Assembly (NCBI GenBank): GCA_024234815.1
Contig: JACKNO010000008.1
Location: 1 to 34,954 of the forward strand
Direction of reading: 5' to 3'
DNA: 34,954 nucleotides
Source of the DNA: Pseudomonadales bacterium
GTDB lineage: Bacteria > Pseudomonadota > Gammaproteobacteria > Pseudomonadales > Halieaceae
The notes beneath the pieces are model-generated. The model searched no databases, had not been told where the DNA came from, and saw only the letters and a program-made list of their open reading frames with translations. The position numbers were made by a program, and so were the translations under genes. Below, piece by piece: positions 24,302 to 31,402 of the stretch; the first letter of the stretch is position 1; the number at the start of each line of letters is the position of its first letter.

Positions 24302-24937
24302 ATGAATTTCCTGGCCCACTTTCACCTGGCCTGGCCCGATAAAGGCCTGGTGGCCGGCGGCCTCGAGGGCGACTACTACAAGGGGCCGCTGCGGGGCGAA
24401 TTACCCGCAGCTATTGAACGCGGAGTCCGCCTGCATCGCGCCATAGACGCCTATACCGACAATCATCCGCGGGTCGCACAGCTGCGGCGGGACTTCCCCG
24501 GCAGCCTGCGCCGCTACGCCGGCATCCTGATCGACCTGAGTTTCGACCACTTCCTCAGCAAGCACTGGCGGAACTACAGCGATATCCCGCTGGCGGAGTT
24601 CAACAGCCGGATCTACCACACCCTCCAGACCCAACAGCATACGCTCAGCGAAGGTTCCCGGAGAATGCTGGCCCGTATGGTGGACCATGACATACTGGGC
24701 CTCTACCTGGACTGGGAAACCGTGCCGGCCAGCGCCGCCCGCATCGGCCAGCGCTTTCGCCGGGGCAACCCGCTGGCTGATGTAAACCCTCAACTCAACC
24801 CGGCTCGGAATATGCTCGAGGAAGCATTCCTGGAGTTTTATCCCGAGTTGAGCGCATTCTGTGCGAACCATGATTCTGTATTGAACCTGAACGGCGGACA
24901 GTCATCGAAGATTGCACTCAACCGGAAAAGCCCCTAA
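24302..24937 (+). CDS. acpH: Acyl carrier protein phosphodiesterase AcpH
   Basis: The 211-residue protein belongs to the AcpH/DUF479 family, which removes the 4'-phosphopantetheine arm from holo-ACP. It shows the HD-like metal-binding set in order: MNFLAHFHLAWP, GGLEGDYYKGPLRG, GVRLHRAIDAYTDNHP and IDLSFDHFLSKHW. It is about 18 residues longer than the E. coli protein, the extra being a loose C-terminal tail after ANHDSVL. The start ATG is fixed by the conserved MNFLAH. It is followed 48 bases on by dsbB. Confidence 0.9.
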   Translation: MNFLAHFHLAWPDKGLVAGGLEGDYYKGPLRGELPAAIERGVRLHRAIDAYTDNHPRVAQLRRDFPGSLRRYAGILIDLSFDHFLSKHWRNYSDIPLAEFNSRIYHTLQTQQHTLSEGSRRMLARMVDHDILGLYLDWETVPASAARIGQRFRRGNPLADVNPQLNPARNMLEEAFLEFYPELSAFCANHDSVLNLNGGQSSKIALNRKSP

Positions 24938-24985
24938 CGTATCCTCCCTGACCCCACCTCCCCTACCTGCAGGAAATTCTGGACA

Positions 24986-25480
24986 ATGCTTCAATCGCTC
25001 TCCCCACGGCTGGTTTTTTTCGGCCTCGCCGTCACCGCGCTCATCGCCATGTTGTTTGCCCGCGTCTATCTCCAGGACATACTGGGCCTGGCACCCTGCC
25101 CACTGTGCATGACCCAGAGGCTGTTCGTGGTGCTGTGGGGTGGCATCGCACTGATTGCCGCACTCCACAACCCGGCTGGCCTGGGTCGGCGCATCTATGC
25201 CGCTCTCTGTGCGCTGGCGGCGGTCGCGGGCGGCGCGATAGCAATCCGCCACGTCTGGATTCAACACTTGCCGGCAGACCAGGTTCCGGCCTGCGGTCCC
25301 AGCCTGGAATATATGCTGGAAACGCTGCCGTTCAGCGAAACTCTGAGCCTGGTGCTCATGGGCGACGGCAACTGTGCCGAAACCCAATGGACCTTCCTCG
25401 GTCTCAGCATACCCGAGCAGACCCTGATCATGGCCACCGGGGTGATGATCGTCTGCCTGTGGCAGCTTTTTCGGAAATAG
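24986..25480 (+). CDS. dsbB: Disulfide bond formation protein DsbB
   Basis: This 164-residue inner-membrane protein has four predicted helices. The two redox pairs are intact: C38-P-L-C41 (APCPLCMTQR) and C103 with C130 (PACGP, DGNC), nearly the same positions as in E. coli DsbB. R45 next to the first pair is the quinone-linked arginine. It reoxidises periplasmic DsbA and passes electrons to quinone. dsbA is not in the window. The 149 bases to rsd hold a CATATAG-type AT patch and no other gene. Confidence 0.96.
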   Translation: MLQSLSPRLVFFGLAVTALIAMLFARVYLQDILGLAPCPLCMTQRLFVVLWGGIALIAALHNPAGLGRRIYAALCALAAVAGGAIAIRHVWIQHLPADQVPACGPSLEYMLETLPFSETLSLVLMGDGNCAETQWTFLGLSIPEQTLIMATGVMIVCLWQLFRK

Positions 25481-25629
25481 GCAGCGCAGCGGCGAAGTGG
25501 CGGCCCCGAATCCCGCATCGTGGCCCCGATTCGCGCACCGGCGGGCATAATCGCGCTCAACAACCTTGCCGCCGACTGCCCGCAATCATATAGTTAGTCG
25601 GGTAGGCCATTCATCAGCAGGACGCCACA

Positions 25630-26118
25630 ATGCCGCACAGGAACAACAATCCCAAACTGCAATTTGCCGCCGTGGAGGATTTGATCACTCGCTGGCTGAA
25701 AGAGCGGCGCGAGCTGCTTGGCAAGTACACCGAAATCGCGGTCGCGCTGGACAGCAACCCGCAACCGGCGGCGCTGACATTGCGGCAACAGGCGCTATGC
25801 GGCGTGCTCGTCGATTATGTATCGGCGGGGCATTTCGAGGTTTTCCATGAGTTGCTGAATGAGGCCGAGAGCTTCGCCGATGGCAGTGACGCGCTGGCGC
25901 GACAACTGATACCCGCCATTGGGGATACCACAGAGGTTATTCTGGCCTACGAGGAAAAGTATGGGAGTGGCGGTGAATACCCCGAAACCCTGCAACGCGA
26001 CCTGTCCTCACTGGGAGAAATGCTGGAGTCACGTTTTGTGCTGGAAGACCGGCTGATTGCCGGTCTTCACAACAGACACCGCCGCCTGGTAGAAGACCAG
26101 GCGTCGGAAGCGTCCTAG
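25630..26118 (+). CDS. rsd: Rsd/AlgQ anti-sigma-70 regulator
   Basis: The 162-residue helical protein matches the Rsd/AlgQ family. Diagnostic stretches are VEDLITRWLKERRELLGKY (15-33) and GVLVDYVSAGHFEVFHELLNEA (58-79), with ARQLIPAIGDTTEVILAYEEKY after it. Rsd binds sigma-70 and favours alternative sigma factors in stationary phase; in Pseudomonas AlgQ affects alginate and siderophore genes. AGGA lies seven bases before the ATG. The last 80 bases of the gene contain two perfect hairpins, and its stop lies only three bases from the stop of the convergent FKBP gene. Confidence 0.93.
   Translation: MPHRNNNPKLQFAAVEDLITRWLKERRELLGKYTEIAVALDSNPQPAALTLRQQALCGVLVDYVSAGHFEVFHELLNEAESFADGSDALARQLIPAIGDTTEVILAYEEKYGSGGEYPETLQRDLSSLGEMLESRFVLEDRLIAGLHNRHRRLVEDQASEAS
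26044..26103. terminator. Two tandem hairpins in the 3' end of rsd
   Basis: GAAGACCGG/CCGGTCTTC (26044-26052 and 26060-26068, seven-base loop) is followed by CGCCTGGT/ACCAGGCG (26083-26090 and 26096-26103, five-base loop). Both are perfect and lie inside the rsd reading frame, just before the convergent gene end at 26122. No T tract follows on either strand. They may act as 3' stabilisers or bidirectional stops at this tight junction. Confidence 0.45.
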
Positions 26119-26121
26119 CCT

Positions 26122-26916
26122 TTATTCAGCCTCGGCTTCAGCTGCCGGGGCGGCTTCTTCTGACTGGCTGGGAATGGAGATCAGTTCCACGTCGAAAGCC
26201 AGTGCGGCGTTAGGCCCTATCGCCTGTCCCGCGCCACCAGCGCCATAAGCCAGTTCCGGCGGAATCACCAGCTTGTACTTGGAACCTACCGGCATCAACT
26301 GCAAGGCCTCGGTCCAGCCCGGAATTACCTGGCCAACTCCGAAAGTAACGGTTTCACCACGGGCGTAAGACGAGTCGAACTCGGTACCGTCCACCAGGGT
26401 GCCGCGGTAATGCACTTCTACAGTGTCTTCCGGGCCGGGCTTGGGACCATCACCAGCTTCGACTACTTCATATTGCAGCCCGGATTCGGTGACGGTTACA
26501 CCTTCGCGGGCGGCATTTTCGGCCAGAAAGGCGGTCGCCGCGGCCAAATTGGCTTCAGCCAGTACGGCTTGTGCCGCCTGTTGCTCGGCAGCTGCTTTTT
26601 CCTGGTATGCCTGCATCTCGGCGGCGATTTCTTCCTGGGTCAGGCGCGGCTCAGCACCGGTGATGGCGTCCCGCAGACCAGCGGAGAATGCATCGACGTC
26701 CATGGGAACGGCGTCAGCCTGCATACGCTGGCCCAGCGTAAGGGCAATGCCGTAGCTCAGGCGCTGCTCAGTGGTTTCCAGTTGAACGGTACCCCCGGCG
26801 GTAGCTGATGCGGCAGGAGTGGAGGCTGGTGCCTTGGCCGATTCGCCAGACTGTTGATTACATGCTTGCAGGGTGACCAGACCGGCCAGGGCAAGCGGCA
26901 GTGCGTACTTCTTCAT
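26122..26916 (-). CDS. FKBP-type peptidyl-prolyl isomerase lipoprotein
   Basis: The protein has 264 residues from the ATG at 26916, preceded by GGAAGGA. The signal peptide MKKYALPLALAGLVTLQAC has its lipobox cysteine at 19, followed by Asn, so outer-membrane sorting is likely. After a Ser/Ala-rich linker comes an FKBP_N dimerisation domain (44-135) with a long Ala/Glu/Gln helix, then an FKBP domain (160-248). Active-site residues Y170, F180-D181, V197-I198, W201 and Y224 are all present. The C-terminal ~15 residues are Ala/Glu repeats. The layout is that of Mip, FkpA and FklB, which fold periplasmic and surface proteins. It starts 225 bases from the CTERM protein gene upstream. Confidence 0.93.
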   Translation of the reverse strand: MKKYALPLALAGLVTLQACNQQSGESAKAPASTPAASATAGGTVQLETTEQRLSYGIALTLGQRMQADAVPMDVDAFSAGLRDAITGAEPRLTQEEIAAEMQAYQEKAAAEQQAAQAVLAEANLAAATAFLAENAAREGVTVTESGLQYEVVEAGDGPKPGPEDTVEVHYRGTLVDGTEFDSSYARGETVTFGVGQVIPGWTEALQLMPVGSKYKLVIPPELAYGAGGAGQAIGPNAALAFDVELISIPSQSEEAAPAAEAEAE

Positions 26917-27141
26917 AAATTCCTTCCAATCGTAAGAAAAGGGAGCATCACGGATATACTTATCAAAGCGATTCCTTACTCCCCGGGGATAAAGTGTGAC
27001 CCCGACTGTTGACAGTCTCGCGGTGAAACAGTTCCGCTGAAGATAGGGTGCAGAGCAAACAATTCGCAGTGGCGGCACATGTTACTATCCAGACCGCCGC
27101 TGCGCTACCCCATTGCGAGCAGCGCTGGAAGCCCGCGCCAC

Positions 27142-27792
27142 TCAGCGCTTGCGGCGGTTTACCGCGACAAAACCGGATGACATGACCAGCAGGATCAACG
27201 TGGCAATGGCCCACACCGGATTCACGGGAACCGCCACGCTGTTACCGGGTACAGGAGGGGGGCTCGGCGGACCCGCCATCTGGATATTGTCAATCACGGA
27301 TCCCCGGTTATTCACGGGACCCGCCACGGAGATTTCGATTTCGTCAAACTCGATCCCCTCGAAGCCCTGGAACGAGATCGAAGGCTGGCTATTATCCGTG
27401 GCGCTCTGGTAGCTTTCGACCACTGCGCCATTCAGTTTGGCGGTGAAAGTCGTGGTCGTGGGATTGGTTGCAATGGCAAATGCCGCCCCTGACTGGGGGG
27501 TTGTAAAATGGATCGAGTAGGCCGTCTGCCCGAAGCTGCCCACACAGTGCCCCTGAATACCCGGAAAGCTTCCGCAAAACTGGTAGTCGTAGCTGACCAG
27601 GGGGGTGAACGTGACGCCCTCCGGGAGGTACTGGTCCGTGATGTCGGTAAAGGGAGCGTAAACGTGCTCATCAAAGGTTATGGTCGAAACCGGCGCGGCC
27701 AGGCCGGTGGAGTTGGTTACCGGGGTGGCCCATACCAGACCCAGCGGCGCCGCGAGCACGCCTGAAAACAACACGATTAACAGCTTTTTCAT
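27142..27792 (-). CDS. Secreted protein with CTERM-type sorting tail
   Basis: The protein has 216 residues from the ATG at 27792, with GGGGAG at good spacing; the longer frame to 27924 has no ribosome site. A signal peptide (1-22, ending VWA) is followed by a beta-rich region with ITFDEHVYAPFTDITDQYLPEGVTF (38-62) and IEFDEIEISVAG...SVIDNIQMAG (147-174). These are patterns frequent in PEP-CTERM beta-sandwich proteins. C73 and C83 may form a disulfide. After a proline-rich hinge (175-183) come VPVNPVWA (188-195), a hydrophobic helix and the basic end NRRKR. That tripartite tail fits an exosortase-type sorting signal (IPTL-CTERM-like variant). It is probably an exported, envelope- or matrix-bound protein. 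Its exosortase is not in the window. Confidence 0.7.
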   Translation of the reverse strand: MKKLLIVLFSGVLAAPLGLVWATPVTNSTGLAAPVSTITFDEHVYAPFTDITDQYLPEGVTFTPLVSYDYQFCGSFPGIQGHCVGSFGQTAYSIHFTTPQSGAAFAIATNPTTTTFTAKLNGAVVESYQSATDNSQPSISFQGFEGIEFDEIEISVAGPVNNRGSVIDNIQMAGPPSPPPVPGNSVAVPVNPVWAIATLILLVMSSGFVAVNRRKR

Positions 27793-28072
27793 GAATACGC
27801 TCCCCTTGAACTTGCTTATTCTGCCTGAACGTCGAGCCCCGTACTGCTTCCGAGAAAGGACATAGCTCTTTCGCCCTATACACCCGCCACGACAAGAGTA
27901 CATCAAAGGTCGAGAGAAAGTCACATGGGAAGATGGGGGACAATGACACTGAATTTACAGGTAAACGACTCCCCCATGGAAGCGGAGCGATCGCAGGAAT
28001 TCCTCCCGGTTTCTTCACTTTAAGGCTTTGGGTTACACTGCCACCCGGACAATTACCAAGCGTGGAATTGGC

Positions 28073-28318
28073 GTGGCTATCGGTAAAGTGGCTCGTGGAG
28101 GAATGGCAGGTATCGTTCTGCGCTGGGCATCGAAGCTGCGCTTTCCCTACCTGTTTTTGCTCACCCTGGCGCTGTTCATCGCCAATCTGTTCATCCCCGA
28201 TGTAGTACCGTTTGCGGACGAACTCATCATGGGGCTGGTCGCCGCCCTGTTCGGCAGCCTGAGGAAAAAGCCCGATCCGGCCAGTGCTCCTCCTGCCGAC
28301 CCCGACCCGGGTCCCTGA
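28073..28318 (+). CDS. Small DUF6116-like membrane protein
   Basis: The protein has 81 residues from a GTG at 28073 with GGAA five bases upstream, or 71 from an ATG at 28103, whose GGAGG is too close. The core WASKLRFPYLFLLTLALFIANLFIPDVVPFADELIMGLVAALFGSLRKK has one or two membrane helices and resembles the short DUF6116 proteins. The tail is Pro/Ala/Asp-rich. Function is unknown. The 280 bases upstream (27793-28072) are the divergent promoter region with the CTERM gene, where I see no other feature. Confidence 0.6.
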   Translation: MAIGKVARGGMAGIVLRWASKLRFPYLFLLTLALFIANLFIPDVVPFADELIMGLVAALFGSLRKKPDPASAPPADPDPGP

Positions 28319-28329
28319 TACTCTCAAAA

Positions 28330-28348
28330 ATCCCGGCCTTCTCGGGAT
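28330..28348 (-). terminator. Minus-strand hairpin with T tract after the DUF6116-like gene
   Basis: ATCCCG and CGGGAT (28330-28335, 28343-28348) form a stem with a seven-base loop. On the minus strand it is followed by four to five T, as an intrinsic terminator would be; on the plus strand no T tract follows. No minus-strand gene ends nearby, so it would stop only antisense transcription. Confidence 0.4.
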
Positions 28349-28436
28349 ACCCCCAACCACAGTTGCCCACCCCGATTGCGATTCTTCGCCTGAAGCCGAA
28401 TTAAAGAGTGCTGTGGCTGAAGCCGGCCTTCGCGGG

Positions 28437-28442
28437 TAGAAT
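28437..28442 (+). promoter_or_regulatory. Candidate -10 box of yheS
   Basis: TAGAAT ends ten bases before the yheS ATG and is followed by a GC-rich discriminator. No ribosome-binding site is visible, so a leaderless or very short-leader mRNA is likely. Confidence 0.4.
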
Positions 28443-28452
28443 TCGCGTCCTC

Positions 28453-30339
28453 ATGATCATCTTGCGAAACATAGGGCTGCGCCGTGGCAGCAAGCTACTG
28501 CTCCAGGGCGCCAGCGTAACCATCCAGCCCGGGCAGCGCCTGGCGCTGATTGGCGCCAATGGCAGCGGCAAATCCAGCCTGTTTTCCCTGCTGATGGGTG
28601 AACTGGAGGCGGACACCGGCGACATCGAAGGTATGGCGGGCCTGCGCCTCGCCCATATGGCACAGGAAGTGCACGCCTCCGGAATGGCCGCCGGGGAGTA
28701 TGTCTGGCGCGGCGACAGCGGCCTGGCAAGGCTGAGAGATAAACTCCAGCAACTGGAGGACGCCGGCCAGTTTGACGCGGTCGCCCCAATCCACAGCCAA
28801 CTTGAGGAAATTGACGGCTACAGTGCCGAGCGCCGCTCGGAGCGCCTGTTGCAGGGCCTGGGTTTCGGCGAGGACGCCGCGAGCCGTCCGGTCAGCGATT
28901 TCTCCGGCGGTTGGCGTATCCGCCTCAATCTGGCCCGCGCCCTGATGACCCCCTCGGACGTGCTGCTGCTCGACGAACCGACCAACCACCTGGATCTCGA
29001 TGCCACCTTGTGGTTGCAGCAGTGGCTGCAACAATATCCAGGCACCCTGCTGATGATCTCCCACGACCGGGATTTCATCGACGCCACCTGCGGGCGCATC
29101 CTGCAGATCGAGCAGCAACAACTGCAGGCTTACAAGGGCAACTATTCAGATTTCGAACAGCAGCGGGCCGAACGCCTGGCCAACCAGCAGGCGAGTTATG
29201 AGAAGCAGCAGCGCCGTATCGCCGAGATTGACGACTTCGTGCGGCGCTTCCGCTACAAAGCCACCAAGGCGCGCCAGGCCCAAAGCCGACTGAAGGAACT
29301 GGAGCGGATGCAGTCGCTGGCGCCCGCCCACATCGATTCGCCGTTCGATTTCAGCTTTCCCGCCCCCGCCAACAGCAGCGACCCGCTATTGCGCCTCGAT
29401 GACGCCAGCCTCGGCTACGCCGGCAATGCAATTCTTACGGGTGTCGAGTTGCACCTGCGACCGGGCAGTCGCTACGGCCTGCTCGGCAAGAACGGTGCGG
29501 GAAAATCCACTCTGCTCAAGAGTCTTGTCGGGGATCTCCCCCTGTTGGCCGGAGAGCGCGCGGAGGGGGAGCACTGCCACATCGGCTATTTCGACCAGCA
29601 ACAGCTGGAGGCACTGGACCTGACGGCCAGTGCCGCGCTGCACCTGCAACGGCTGAGTCCCGAGGCCCGGGAACAGGACATTCTCAACTTCCTGGGTGGC
29701 TTCAATTTCCGGGGCGATGCGGCAACCAGCGTGATCGCCCCGTTCTCCGGCGGTGAGAAAGCCAGACTGGCACTGGCCATGGTGGTGTGGCAGCGCCCCA
29801 ACCTGCTGGTACTGGATGAACCCACCAACCACCTCGACCTGGATATGCGCCACGCACTCGAGGTGGCTTTGCAGGCTTATGAAGGCGCCCTGATCCTGGT
29901 AAGCCACGATCGCCACCTGCTGCGCAACACGGTGGACGAACTGCTGCTGGTACACGATGGCAGGGTGGAGTCCTACGCGGAGGACCTGGAGGGTTACGAG
30001 CGCTGGATCCTGTCGAGTTATCGGCAGGCGGATCGCTCAGAACCGGTGAGCGCCGACAACTCGCGCAAGGAAAAACGCCAGAGCGCTGCCGCGAAACGGG
30101 AAAAACTGAGACCGCTGCAAAAAAATATCGCGAAAACCGAAGCCGAGATGAATGCGGTGGAGATCGAACAGGCGCAGGTGCAGACGCGCCTCAGTGATAC
30201 CAACCTGTACCTCGAGGAGCAGAAACAGGAGCTGGCGACCCTGTTGAAGCGCGAAGGGGAACTGAAAGCCAGGGCGGCTCAGCTGGAGGAGGCCTGGCTG
30301 GAGCAACAGGAAACCCTGGAGGAACTGGCCAGGCCCTGA
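28453..30339 (+). CDS. yheS: ABC-F ATPase YheS
   Basis: The protein has 628 residues from the ATG at 28453 and aligns by eye along its whole length with E. coli YheS. Two ABC domains are joined by the P-site tRNA-interaction linker. Walker A motifs are GANGSGKSS and GKNGAGKST, the signatures are SDFSGGWR and APFSGGEKAR, and LLLDEPTNHLDLD and LVLDEPTNHLDLD are the Walker B regions. The linker carries RRFRYKATKARQAQSRLKELERM. A charged coiled coil makes up the C-terminal ~100 residues (from about 525). ABC-F proteins bind the ribosomal E site and relieve stalled translation; they are not transporters. YheS has been linked to nascent-chain stalling. Confidence 0.95.
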   Translation: MIILRNIGLRRGSKLLLQGASVTIQPGQRLALIGANGSGKSSLFSLLMGELEADTGDIEGMAGLRLAHMAQEVHASGMAAGEYVWRGDSGLARLRDKLQQLEDAGQFDAVAPIHSQLEEIDGYSAERRSERLLQGLGFGEDAASRPVSDFSGGWRIRLNLARALMTPSDVLLLDEPTNHLDLDATLWLQQWLQQYPGTLLMISHDRDFIDATCGRILQIEQQQLQAYKGNYSDFEQQRAERLANQQASYEKQQRRIAEIDDFVRRFRYKATKARQAQSRLKELERMQSLAPAHIDSPFDFSFPAPANSSDPLLRLDDASLGYAGNAILTGVELHLRPGSRYGLLGKNGAGKSTLLKSLVGDLPLLAGERAEGEHCHIGYFDQQQLEALDLTASAALHLQRLSPEAREQDILNFLGGFNFRGDAATSVIAPFSGGEKARLALAMVVWQRPNLLVLDEPTNHLDLDMRHALEVALQAYEGALILVSHDRHLLRNTVDELLLVHDGRVESYAEDLEGYERWILSSYRQADRSEPVSADNSRKEKRQSAAAKREKLRPLQKNIAKTEAEMNAVEIEQAQVQTRLSDTNLYLEEQKQELATLLKREGELKARAAQLEEAWLEQQETLEELARP

Positions 30340-30367
30340 GCCAGGCCGGGGCCAGGGGCAACGAGGG

Positions 30368-30637
30368 TCAGCAACCCGCCAGCCGCAACTTGGCCGCCCT
30401 GTCCAGTTTCTTGATGGCCGCCTCCCGTTGCTGGGCGGCACTGCGATCGGGCGCCCCGGCCGACCACAGCAACTGAACCGGCCGCCGACCACTGGTATAC
30501 CTCGGGCCGCCGGCCAGTTGGCCGTTGTGTTGCAACAGCCGCTTGTCCAGGTCCACGGCAACCCCGGTATAGAGAGTGCCATCCGCGCAGCGCAGGATAT
30601 AAACAGACCAGGCCGCGCTTACCGGGCGCTTGCTCAC
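30368..30637 (-). CDS. GIY-YIG domain protein (YhbQ-like)
   Basis: The protein has 89 residues from a GTG at 30637, 12 bases after the elbB stop; a longer frame to 30679 would overlap elbB. The GIY-YIG core is clear: SVYILRCADGTLYTGVAVDLDKRLLQHNG, with the YIL and YTG strands and a conserved Arg. RPVQLLW and QQREAAIKKLDRAAK follow, the latter bringing the catalytic-region Glu. It resembles the small YhbQ/UPF0213 nuclease-fold proteins, some of which act on nucleic acids; the exact role is uncertain. It is probably co-transcribed with elbB. Confidence 0.87.
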   Translation of the reverse strand: MSKRPVSAAWSVYILRCADGTLYTGVAVDLDKRLLQHNGQLAGGPRYTSGRRPVQLLWSAGAPDRSAAQQREAAIKKLDRAAKLRLAGC

Positions 30638-30648
30638 AGGATCCGCGC

Positions 30649-31302
30649 TCAAGCCAGCGCCAGCACCTCCTTCACGCATTGGCTGATACCGCTGTAGGCC
30701 TCGGATACCGAGCCCGCCAGCATGTAGGCCGGCGTGGTAACCAACTTGCGCTCGACATCAACCCTCGCCTCGGACACCGGGCAGACCAGGTGCCTGCCAC
30801 CCATGGCCTCGATGGCCGCGGCGGTGTCCGCATCGTTGCCCACGGTGCAACTGCTGCCTTCGCCGCAGATCGCCGCGGCCATCACTGGCGCGATACAGAT
30901 CAGGCCGATGGGCTTGCCGGCTTCGTGAAATGCGCGGGCCAGCTTCAGAAAATCCTCCTGCACCGTCATGTCGGCTCCGGCGACCGCGAAATTACACAGA
31001 TTCTTGGCGGCACCGAAGCCGCCGGGTACCAGCAGGGCGTCAAATTCGGAGACTTCCGCAGCCGCCAGGTCCTTGATATTGCCGCGCGCGATCCGCGCCG
31101 CCTCCACCAGTACATTACGGGTCTCCCCCGCCGCGGGCTCGCCGGTGAGGTGATTGATCACGTGCATCTGTTCAATATCGGGAGCAAAACACTGGTAGCC
31201 TGCACCCTGCTGCTCGAGGCTGAGAAGGGTCAGCACCGCTTCATTGATCTCCGCGCCATCGTAGACGCCGCATCCCGCCAGAACTACCGCCACTTTGCTC
31301 AT
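30649..31302 (-). CDS. elbB: Glyoxalase ElbB, DJ-1/PfpI superfamily
   Basis: The 217-residue protein matches ElbB (SCRP-27A). It has KVAVVLAGCGVYDGAEINEAVLTLL at the N-terminus, then CFAPDIEQMHVINHLTGEP, and LLVPGGFGAAKNLCNFA followed by GKPIGLICIAPVMAA. The LICIAP cysteine occupies the nucleophile elbow of the class I glutamine amidotransferase-like fold. E. coli ElbB has weak glyoxalase activity and an ill-defined link to isoprenoid synthesis. GGGAAG lies just upstream of the ATG. About 100 bases separate it from the upstream reductase fusion gene, and the gap holds GC-rich stems without a T tract. Confidence 0.94.
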   Translation of the reverse strand: MSKVAVVLAGCGVYDGAEINEAVLTLLSLEQQGAGYQCFAPDIEQMHVINHLTGEPAAGETRNVLVEAARIARGNIKDLAAAEVSEFDALLVPGGFGAAKNLCNFAVAGADMTVQEDFLKLARAFHEAGKPIGLICIAPVMAAAICGEGSSCTVGNDADTAAAIEAMGGRHLVCPVSEARVDVERKLVTTPAYMLAGSVSEAYSGISQCVKEVLALA

Positions 31303-31402
31303 AAACTTCCCCCTGTTGATTAAGGACAGACCGGCGCCAGAGCGGCCGGTAAAAAAGCACTACTTTAGCATCCTGCACACGGCGGGGCAGCCGCCCCAGC
31401 CC

